Assembly (NCBI GenBank): GCA_016191895.1
Contig: JACPVD010000350.1
Span: 1 to 8,242 of the forward strand
Source: Chloroflexota bacterium
GTDB taxonomy: Bacteria; Chloroflexota; Anaerolineae; Anaerolineales; Villigracilaceae
DNA length: 8,242 bases
Direction of reading: 5' to 3'
Shown: positions 1 through 4,839 of the stretch, piece after piece
Layout: each line of letters opens with the position of its first letter
Position numbering within the stretch: position 1 is the first letter of the stretch
Program-made: the position numbers and the translations under genes
Notes under the pieces: generated by a model
What the model saw: only the letters and a program-made list of their open reading frames with translations
Databases searched by the model: none
What the model was told of the DNA's origin: nothing

Positions 1-49
1 AGTCAGAGACTGGATATTGGAGATTAGAGATTGGTAACGGGTAATTGTT
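1..49. repeat. Degenerate 7-bp-period tandem repeat inside the DUF1501 gene
   Basis: Read in sevens from base 1: AGTCAGA, GACTGGA, TATTGGA, GATTAGA, GATTGGT, AACGGGT, AATTGTT. The middle units share an ATTRGAG-like core. The tract lies in the coding frame of DUF1501 and is translated on the minus strand to a segment including PLPISNLQYPVSD without a stop. It is the same type of sequence as the other short-period tracts in this window, with a different core word. Confidence 0.6.
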
Positions 50-706
50 GGGGTCGAGTTTTTCCAATGTGTCCATGATGGATAGGGTTTCCTGTCCCAT
101 CACATCGTTTTGATAGACCATGCTCAATGCGGCGCGCATTTGTCCCAGGGCGCGAGGGTCGCCGCCGAGATGGAAGTCTGCGATGGAGCGCAGGGCAGAG
201 ACGGGGACACTTCCACTCAAACTTCTTTGAGGGCGCGTGCCCATGCCGACGGCGCGCAATGGCGACGGGTTGCCTGTGTTCAATGTGGCGAGGTGACGCC
301 CGATCCAGCCGGAAGCGGGGCCGCGTTCATCGTCGACGCCGCGCTCCATGAGTTCCATCGCTTTGAAGTGACTGCGCGACTCGTCCGGCGCTCCGCAGGC
401 GTGGATGATGGCAAGTTGTCCGCTTTGCCATGCTTCGAGCAATCGAGAAAAGTGTGGATGAAAGCCAAAGAAGCCATCCAGGTCGATTGTCCTTTCTTCT
501 TTCTTCTTTTTCGAGTCATCGGGTCTGGGGATGCCCAACGTGGGGCGTAGCGCGTAATACGCATCTTCGCCATGTGGCACGACCATGTTCAATACATCCG
601 CCGCGCCGCGCAGGAAGATGACGACGAGGGTATCCCCGCGCGGGGCGGTGTTGGCTGGGGCGAAGGAGAGGCGGGGAAGCCAGGAAGGCAAAGTTTGGGT
701 GAGCAT
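1..706 (-). CDS. DUF1501 family protein, C-terminus cut by window edge
   Basis: The frame stays open from ATG at 706 to base 1 (235 codons), so the C-terminal part lies outside the window. Family hallmarks: a beta-strand followed by FLRGAADVLNMVVPHG (about residues 31-46), YYALRPTLGIPRP, then DLDGFFGFHPHFSRLLEAWQ and AIIHACGAPDESRSHF. DUF1501 proteins are usually Tat-exported, are related as far as I know to the alkaline phosphatase/sulfatase fold, and are typically encoded beside DUF1800; their activity is not established. The start is fixed by GGAG seven bases before the ATG (plus-strand 714-717) and an in-frame TGA five codons upstream. Odd: the protein begins with MLTQTLPSWLPRLSFAPAN, which looks like only the end of a Tat signal; the twin arginine and hydrophobic core are missing. 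Residues about 220-235 are encoded by a 7-bp-period repeat. It is probably co-transcribed with DUF1800, 121 bp upstream. Confidence 0.88.
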   Translation of the reverse strand, partial: MLTQTLPSWLPRLSFAPANTAPRGDTLVVIFLRGAADVLNMVVPHGEDAYYALRPTLGIPRPDDSKKKKEERTIDLDGFFGFHPHFSRLLEAWQSGQLAIIHACGAPDESRSHFKAMELMERGVDDERGPASGWIGRHLATLNTGNPSPLRAVGMGTRPQRSLSGSVPVSALRSIADFHLGGDPRALGQMRAALSMVYQNDVMGQETLSIMDTLEKLDPNNYPLPISNLQYPVSD

Positions 707-726
707 TAAGTTTCTCCGTCATCGAG

Positions 727-816
727 GGTGGTCGAGTTTATCGAGACCACATTGCGAGATTTTAATTTTATCTTTCATTGGTGGTCTCGATACGGGCTCC
801 GCCCTACTCGACCACC
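727..816. repeat. Two REP-like palindromes in opposite orientation, between DUF1800 and DUF1501
   Basis: The first copy (727-750) starts GGTGGTCGAG and ends TCGAGACCAC with only TTTA between. The second (780-816) is inverted: it starts GGTGGTCTCGATA, carries an inner GGGC-TCC-GCCC hairpin at 794-804, and ends CTCGACCACC. Because the copies face each other, 727-736 pairs perfectly with 807-816 and 741-750 with 781-790, so the region can form either two small hairpins or one 90-bp cruciform or stem with an AT-rich loop (751-780). It fills nearly the whole gap between the DUF1800 stop and the DUF1501 ribosome site. There is no clean U-run, so it is not called a terminator; it may still affect message stability or downstream expression. 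Confidence 0.8.
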
Positions 817-827
817 GGGTTTGGTTG

Positions 828-2309
828 TCATCTCCACTGAAACGCAGGGGATGCGATGATGCTTGCGGCGATGATTTGCAGAGTCTCTTCGTCGGTAGCG
901 CCGGCCGCTCGGATGGAATCCATCAACCCGTCGCGAGTGATGCGCTCCAACGGGGAGCCTACTAATAAAGATGCAGCCGAATCTACATCGTCTTGCAAAA
1001 GGCCGGTAGATGAGACATCCAATAAAGCATTGAGATTGTGTTTTGTGTTTTTGATTTCGTTGCGAATCAATTCAAATGCGAATTGCCAGCGCGGCATGAG
1101 ATTGCCCTGCCAGGCATTGCTGTAATCGGGGTAGCCATCGGGCGTGGGCCAGTTGAAATAGTATTGCCCCATGCGGGTGAGATAATCGCGCATCGCGACG
1201 CCGTCGGTTTCAACATTCAACATGCGCAGCGCAGACAAAAGAAAATTGGCAGGGCGTTTGTATTTGGGTTGCGCGAGCGCGAGGCCATCCAGCAAAATGA
1301 CGCGCAGCACAGATTTGATATCGCCTTTTGTTTGGAGAAACGTTTGCGCGGCTTTCTCGATAATTTCCCGCGGCGGATCATCGGCGATGAATCGACGGGC
1401 GAGCTTGGTGGCAATGAATCGCGCCGTGGATGGATGCATCGCCAGCATTTCGATGACCTGCTCCGCCTCCTTCTGCGCCGACGGTTGAATCGAAAGACCC
1501 AAAACATGTTTCTCCCCGGTATCGTGGATGTCTTCCTTGAAGATGAAATCGCCGAGCCAGAAATGTCTTTTGACATTCCAACCCGTGAGACAACGCGCGA
1601 GTTCCATCACGTCCTTTTGGGTATAGCCGCCGTCGACGCCGAGCGTGTGCAGTTCCATTAATTCGCGGGCATAATTTTCGTTGGGATGGCTTTTCTCGTT
1701 GGCCTGATTATCGAGATAGACCAGCATCGCGGGTGAGTGCGCCGACGCCCACACCAGATCGCGAAAGTTGCCAAGCGCGTGTTTGCGAATCACTTCGCGA
1801 TCATCGACGGTTTTGAGGAAGAATTCCTTTTCCTTGTCCATGAAGATGTTGAAGTGGTCGCTCCAGAACTCGACCATCACTTCGTAAAGTTGACGCTTGC
1901 TGTACATCTGGCGCAGGAACGTCGCCTGGCGCAATTCATTGGGCGCTTTCTCGCGGTCGTAATTGCCGAATAACTGACTGCTGATTCCTTCGAGTTCGTT
2001 GGCTTCCATGCGAAGAGTTTTGAATGTTGAAAGTTGAAGGTCGCAGGCGAGGTCGTTGATAGAGTCGAAGTCGAGTTGTTCTTCGATGTAGTTTTGCAGG
2101 CCAATCTCGACGAAGCGCGCGCGTTCTTCGACCCTTGCGCCGAAGGTGATTCGATTCAAGGCGATGAAGTCGCCGGGATCAAGCGCAGTCCAGGGGAGGG
2201 TGGGGAGACCGCCAGCAAGTTTGCGGTACGCGGGAGCGCAGGAGGATAATGCGGCGCTGGCCGAAACGATGGAGGCAAGTTTGAGGAAGTCGCGGCGGGA
2301 GAGGGACAT
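828..2309 (-). CDS. DUF1800 family exported protein, probable Tat lipoprotein
   Basis: A full-length DUF1800 protein of 493 residues. It starts MSLSRRDFLKLAS, a twin-arginine export signal (R5-R6), followed by a hydrophobic stretch and a lipobox L-S-S-C with C24 as the likely lipidated residue. Family motifs follow: NRITFGA (52-58), an EFWSDHFNIF segment (147-156), HPNENYARELMELHTLG (208-224) with GGYTQKDVMELARCLTGW after it, HDTGEKHVLG, HPSTARFIATKLARRF, and the typical C-terminal SPAFQWR. DUF1800 genes usually travel with DUF1501, as here; an exported role is expected but no biochemical activity is established. The start is secure because of the Tat motif, yet no ribosome-binding sequence precedes it: bases up to the ATG belong to a short-period repeat. 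Residues 90-98 (DLQLSTFKT) are encoded by another such repeat. Probably transcribed with the membrane-protein gene 49 bp upstream. Confidence 0.93.
   Translation of the reverse strand: MSLSRRDFLKLASIVSASAALSSCAPAYRKLAGGLPTLPWTALDPGDFIALNRITFGARVEERARFVEIGLQNYIEEQLDFDSINDLACDLQLSTFKTLRMEANELEGISSQLFGNYDREKAPNELRQATFLRQMYSKRQLYEVMVEFWSDHFNIFMDKEKEFFLKTVDDREVIRKHALGNFRDLVWASAHSPAMLVYLDNQANEKSHPNENYARELMELHTLGVDGGYTQKDVMELARCLTGWNVKRHFWLGDFIFKEDIHDTGEKHVLGLSIQPSAQKEAEQVIEMLAMHPSTARFIATKLARRFIADDPPREIIEKAAQTFLQTKGDIKSVLRVILLDGLALAQPKYKRPANFLLSALRMLNVETDGVAMRDYLTRMGQYYFNWPTPDGYPDYSNAWQGNLMPRWQFAFELIRNEIKNTKHNLNALLDVSSTGLLQDDVDSAASLLVGSPLERITRDGLMDSIRAAGATDEETLQIIAASIIASPAFQWR
2017..2040. repeat. 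Short 7-bp-period repeat inside the DUF1800 gene
   Basis: On the plus strand the tract repeats GTTGAA-type words about every seven bases. Its 13-base core GTTGAAAGTTGAA (2026-2038) is identical to 3845-3857 inside the anti-sigma gene. It is translated in frame as residues about 90-98 of DUF1800, in a variable region before the conserved EFWSDHFN segment, so it probably sits in a tolerant surface loop. Confidence 0.6.
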
Positions 2310-2446
2310 GGTTAGTGGAAAGTGGTTAGTGGAAAGTTATCAGTAATCAGTGTGGATGTTACGAATTACGAGTTACAAGGTTTGGGTTTACTTGTGTACC
2401 TGTTTCCTTGTTTACCTGCATACTTGTTTCCGTACTTGCCTTCTCA
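2310..2446. repeat. Composite short-period repeat tract between DUF1800 and a membrane-protein gene
   Basis: Three repeat words succeed one another. Bases 2310-2335 repeat GTTAGTGGAAAGTG-type units; 2338-2378 repeat CAGTAATCAGTG then TTACGAATTACGAGTTAC; 2386-2446 repeat words of about eight bases such as ACTTGTGT, ACCTGTTT, CCTTGTTT, ACCTGCAT, ACTTGTTT. The left end abuts the DUF1800 ATG and leaves no ribosome site. The right part is translated as the last 25 or so residues of the upstream membrane protein. Bases 2386-2400 (GTTTACTTGTGTACC) are the exact reverse complement of 7796-7810. Confidence 0.7.
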
Positions 2447-2919
2447 CGCGGAATCCAATTCAGCAATGCGAAGCCTGTCGCGCCGAAGGCGGTGATGAGG
2501 AGGAGCGGCCAGAGGAAGAACCAGCCCAATACTGGGAAGAACGCCGTCAATTCGAGGATGATCGTGCCGCGGATGAATCCGTTCAACGCGGAGAGTCCGC
2601 TTTGGCTTGTGAGTCTCGCGCCCAAATGAGCGGCGACACCTGCCGAGCCGATGGATGAAATGGCGAGGGAGGCCGCGAGCAAAATCCAACCGATGAACTT
2701 GGCAGGGCCGAATGGAAGCGCAAACAGAATCACAATGGGAAGCGTCACGGCGATGACGATGACGAGCCCGAGCCAGAAGGTTTGCATGGGAGTCTTTTCC
2801 ACACGCGATTGGGCGCGTGAAATCAATGCGGGGAACAACAGCCACCATGCGGCGAGCATGGCAGGGAAGGCGATGCCTAGCATTAACAAGATGAAGAAGA
2901 TGGCGGATATGTCGGCCAT
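2359..2919 (-). CDS. Multi-pass membrane protein, paralogue of the 3210-3698 product
   Basis: Reading from ATG 2919 gives 186 residues beginning MADISAIFFILLMLG. This start is chosen because AAAGGA lies nine bases upstream; the same frame is open back to 3045, but that extension is a polar, low-complexity stretch encoded by spacer DNA. About four or five hydrophobic segments: roughly 5-32, 48-70, 76-98, 118-138 and 137-154. The pattern, with AAHLGARL followed by FFPVLGWFFLWPLL, parallels VHVLGERMF and ALPFVGWFLLLPYV of the neighbouring gene, so the two are duplicates. Both resemble the membrane module found at the C-terminus of some bactofilin-type polymer-forming proteins, but no bactofilin domain is present. 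The last 25 or so residues (STETSMQVNKETGTQVN...) are encoded by repeat DNA and are probably an acquired tail. An ECF-type promoter lies at 2956-2982. Function unknown. Confidence 0.75.
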   Translation of the reverse strand: MADISAIFFILLMLGIAFPAMLAAWWLLFPALISRAQSRVEKTPMQTFWLGLVIVIAVTLPIVILFALPFGPAKFIGWILLAASLAISSIGSAGVAAHLGARLTSQSGLSALNGFIRGTIILELTAFFPVLGWFFLWPLLLITAFGATGFALLNWIPREKASTETSMQVNKETGTQVNPNLVTRNS

Positions 2920-2955
2920 GGGAAGTGTCCTTTCGTGTTTGGTTGTATGCAAGGG

Positions 2956-2982
2956 ATACAGGGGAGGATGAGGAAAAGTTGC
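2956..2982 (-). promoter_or_regulatory. Candidate ECF-sigma promoter before the 2359-2919 gene
   Basis: On the minus strand GCAAC (plus 2978-2982) followed by TTTT, then TGTAT (plus 2956-2960) preceded by CC, with exactly 17 bp between GCAAC and TGTAT. The same two boxes at the same spacing precede the ECF sigma gene (4803-4829). Expected transcription start is near 2948, leaving a leader of about 28 bases that carries AAAGGA before ATG 2919. Many ECF promoters have an AAC-containing -35 box and a short -10 box; which factor acts here is inferred from the match. Confidence 0.55.
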
Positions 2983-3013
2983 GGGGAGTTTTTCAACCGC
3001 GAAGGATGAAAAA

Positions 3014-3207
3014 GACCTGACAGGTTTCCACAGAGCCTTAATCAACCAGCGCGACTTTGATTCGCAGAATCCGAATCGACAAACGACACAATAAAACCTG
3101 TCAGGTCTGCAAAAAATCTGACAGGTCTTTTATGCGGCGAATCGTTCAGAACATTGGCGTGGAAATGAATCTCTTTTGTATAAGTATTGCGGAGACCCGT
3201 CAGGTTT
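3014..3207. repeat. Cluster of ACCTGTCAGGT palindromes
   Basis: Four related copies lie in the 290-bp gap between the two membrane-protein genes: GACCTGACAGGTTT (3014-3027), its exact reverse complement AAACCTGTCAGGTC (3094-3107), CTGACAGGTC (3118-3127) and GACCCGTCAGGTTT (3194-3207). The second and third can form a 9-bp stem (3096-3104 with 3118-3126) around an A-rich loop; the first and second can form a 14-bp stem with a 66-base loop. The last copy ends two bases before the stop codon of the upstream gene. They look like small mobile or REP-like palindromes; a regulator-binding role cannot be excluded. No coding sequence is seen in this gap. Confidence 0.7.
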
Positions 3208-3209
3208 CC

Positions 3210-3698
3210 TCACTGCGTTCGCTGGAAGAATCCCAGAATGGCCGCGCCGATGCCGACGAAGCCAACGTAGGGCAGTAACAGGAACCAGCCCACAAACGGG
3301 AGCGCGCATGCAAGGCAAAGAATCACGGCACTCCACATGTTTCGCTTCCAGGCGAGCACATCAGGAAACATGCGCTCTCCCAGGACATGCACCACACCCG
3401 TCAAACCGAGGCTCAAAAGGACGGCGAGAAAGGCAAGGATGACCAGCGCGGGGACGGCCAGAATCCCTTTTACAAACGAACTTGTGTTTTCCGCGATCGA
3501 GAAAAGCACGACGACGATCAGGCCGAAGAAAATGAAGTTGACGAGTCCCAACCCAAAGGCGCGCCCGGGAGTTTGATGGATTGCGCTTTCCGTTTTCGCC
3601 GTGCGGTTTTGGAACAACGCGCCGATGACGAGAAAATACGCGCCAAGCGAAACGGCGAGGCTGAACACAATGAAAAGGACACGCAAAATATCGTTCAT
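3210..3698 (-). CDS. Multi-pass membrane protein in the sigma/anti-sigma operon
   Basis: 162 residues, almost entirely hydrophobic, with segments near 5-28, 47-68, 76-104, 121-140 and 141-158. Conserved-looking pieces are HQTPGRAFGLGLVNF before the second segment, VHVLGERMF in a polar loop (103-111), and ALPFVGWFLLLPYVGFVGIGAAIL near the end. It is a paralogue of the 2359-2919 product and resembles the membrane module found attached to some bactofilin-type proteins; it has no catalytic motif that I recognise. The start is firm: AAGGAG (plus 3704-3709) lies five bases before the ATG and overlaps the anti-sigma stop, with only nine bases between the genes. That spacing puts it in one message with the sigma and anti-sigma genes, so it is probably part of the response or the sensing apparatus at the membrane. 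Confidence 0.8.
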   Translation of the reverse strand: MNDILRVLFIVFSLAVSLGAYFLVIGALFQNRTAKTESAIHQTPGRAFGLGLVNFIFFGLIVVVLFSIAENTSSFVKGILAVPALVILAFLAVLLSLGLTGVVHVLGERMFPDVLAWKRNMWSAVILCLACALPFVGWFLLLPYVGFVGIGAAILGFFQRTQ

Positions 3699-3707
3699 GG
3701 AATCTCC

Positions 3708-4268
3708 TTAATTTGGCGATTGCTTTCTCAAAAATATGCCGTTCCCCAAAATCCACAGGACGGACGCGCCGGCGAGCGCGATCAACAGGCTGGACATTTC
3801 GAGGGTTGGGAAGCTGGCAGGTTGAAACGTTGGAAGGTTGACAAGTTGAAAGTTGAACGTTGAAAGTTGGTCGAGCCACATTGTCCATTGCGATTGAAGT
3901 TGAATGGATAGGTCGGTAACCGATGAAATGTCAATGACGGGTAACAGGGTTGCGATAAGCGGCGCGGCGACAATCAACGCCGCCAGCGCGGTGGCGGCTT
4001 GCAGAATCGCTGTCAGTGTGAGCCAGCGCGGGGGGTGGGGAATCAGGCTTCGGTCAGGCTGGAAGCGGGCGGCGTCCCACAGGAATGCTTCGCTAAGGTT
4101 GCGGGATAAAGCCGCCTCGGGAAGCGAATCCAATTCAGTGAACACTGCCTGACGCGCGGAAAGTCTCGCCGCGCATTCATCGCATGAATCAAGATGCGAT
4201 TCGATTTGCGCGCGTTCGGTGGATTCGTGATCGAGATACTCGTTGAGTTGATCGTCAGTGAGATGCAT
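3708..4268 (-). CDS. Zinc-finger anti-sigma factor, membrane anchored
   Basis: 186 residues. The N-terminus has the zinc anti-sigma signature H25-x3-C29-x2-C32 (in HLDSCDECAARL), after a short helix MHLTDDQLNEYLD. A cytoplasmic linker follows, then a hydrophobic segment at about 86-112 and a second at about 158-180 ending RKQSPN. Such proteins hold an ECF sigma factor inactive at the membrane until an envelope signal releases it. The gene starts inside the end of the sigma gene (14-bp overlap, GGAG eight bases before the ATG), so the two are translationally coupled and partner each other. Odd: residues 133-155, in the loop between the two membrane segments, are encoded by a 7-8-bp-period repeat and are rich in L, T, F, N and Q. 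By topology this loop should face outside. Without a closer match, the sensed signal is unknown. Confidence 0.87.
   Translation of the reverse strand: MHLTDDQLNEYLDHESTERAQIESHLDSCDECAARLSARQAVFTELDSLPEAALSRNLSEAFLWDAARFQPDRSLIPHPPRWLTLTAILQAATALAALIVAAPLIATLLPVIDISSVTDLSIQLQSQWTMWLDQLSTFNFQLVNLPTFQPASFPTLEMSSLLIALAGASVLWILGNGIFLRKQSPN
3804..3870. repeat. 7-8-bp-period repeat inside the anti-sigma gene
   Basis: On the plus strand GTTGAA/GTTGGA-type words recur about nine times: GTTGGGA, AGCTGGCA, GGTTGAA, ACGTTGGA, AGGTTGAC, AAGTTGAA, AGTTGAAC, GTTGAAA, GTTGG. The core GTTGAAAGTTGAA (3845-3857) is also at 2026-2038. The tract is translated in frame as anti-sigma residues 133-155 with no stop. 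Confidence 0.75.
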
Positions 4269-4791
4269 GGAGTTTCTCCGCCAAAAGTTTGCGGGCGCGG
4301 AAGAGATGACTCTTCACATCGCTCAAGGGGATGTTCAATTCCGCGGCGATTTCATCGTAGGAGTATTCCTGAAAATGACGCAGTTCGACGACGATGCGAT
4401 AATGCGCGGGCAGGGACGCGAGCGCGACGCGAATTTGTTCGCTTCTTTCCCTGGCCTCATAAACTGTTTCAGGCAATTGGGCTGGGTCGGCATCCCGGTC
4501 ATCGTCGAGTTCGGCTGTAACCTTTTTCGACTCGATGGTATTCAAACACACGTTGGCCGCCACGCGCCGAATCCATGGGCCGAATTCGCGCTCGATATCG
4601 AAGGTGTGGATGCGTTGATACGCCCGCATGAATGTTTCCTGCGCCATGTCTTCCGCTTCGCCGCGTTCATGCAACATGCGATAGCAGACGTTGAACACGC
4701 TCGTTTGGTAGCGCATGACAAGTTCGCCGTAAGCATCCGCTTCGCCGCGCCGGGCTTGAAGGATCAGGTCGCGGTCGGTGGGCACATTCAT
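4255..4791 (-). CDS. ECF-family RNA polymerase sigma factor
   Basis: 178 residues, the usual size of an ECF sigma factor with only regions 2 and 4. Region 2 covers about 15-85: AYGELVMRYQTSVFNVCYRML, then AEDMAQETFMRAYQRI (46-61, core-binding and -10 recognition) and FGPWIRRVAANVCLN. An acidic linker (ELDDDRDADP, 94-103) leads to region 4 at about 118-175: ALASLPAHYRIVVELRHFQEYSYDEIA, a helix-turn-helix in AAELNIPLSDVKSHLFRARKLL that contacts the -35 box. The downstream gene is its anti-sigma factor, overlapping by 14 bp. There is no ribosome-binding sequence before ATG 4791, and a probable ECF-type promoter has its -10 box only 12 bases upstream, so the message is likely leaderless or nearly so. 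The matching promoter at 2956-2982 suggests autoregulation plus control of the membrane/DUF1800/DUF1501 genes. Confidence 0.95.
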   Translation of the reverse strand: MNVPTDRDLILQARRGEADAYGELVMRYQTSVFNVCYRMLHERGEAEDMAQETFMRAYQRIHTFDIEREFGPWIRRVAANVCLNTIESKKVTAELDDDRDADPAQLPETVYEARERSEQIRVALASLPAHYRIVVELRHFQEYSYDEIAAELNIPLSDVKSHLFRARKLLAEKLHASH

Positions 4792-4802
4792 GGCTGAAGG
4801 TT

Positions 4803-4829
4803 ATACAGGCCGGGAAGGAAAAAAGTTGC
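4803..4829 (-). promoter_or_regulatory. Candidate autoregulated ECF promoter before the sigma gene
   Basis: On the minus strand GCAAC (plus 4825-4829) followed by TTTTTT, then TGTAT (plus 4803-4807) preceded by CC, with 17 bp between them, exactly as at 2956-2982. TGTAT is followed by AAC, giving TATAAC as an ordinary-looking -10 alternative. The ATG is 12 bases past the -10 box, so transcription would begin within a few bases of the start codon. The motif sits in the 48-bp gap after the zinc-ribbon gene and makes the sigma gene independently transcribed. Confidence 0.6.
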
Positions 4830-4839
4830 AGTGACGGAC

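Noticed and set aside
110..550. Plus-strand reading frames over the left end of the window
   Set aside because: They lie opposite DUF1501, which has clear family motifs throughout; the plus-strand products are low in recognisable structure.
1038..1661. Long plus-strand frame of 207 codons
   Set aside because: It lies wholly opposite the conserved DUF1800 core and has no ribosome site or family resemblance.
2920..3045. N-terminal extension of the membrane protein to a start at 3045
   Set aside because: It runs through spacer and promoter-like DNA, has no ribosome site, and ATG 2919 has AAAGGA at good spacing directly before a hydrophobic segment.
3094..3131. Rho-independent terminator at the ACCTGTCAG/CTGACAGGT hairpin
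   Set aside because: The T-rich run follows on the plus strand, opposite to the local genes, and is short; the sequence belongs to a dispersed palindrome family.
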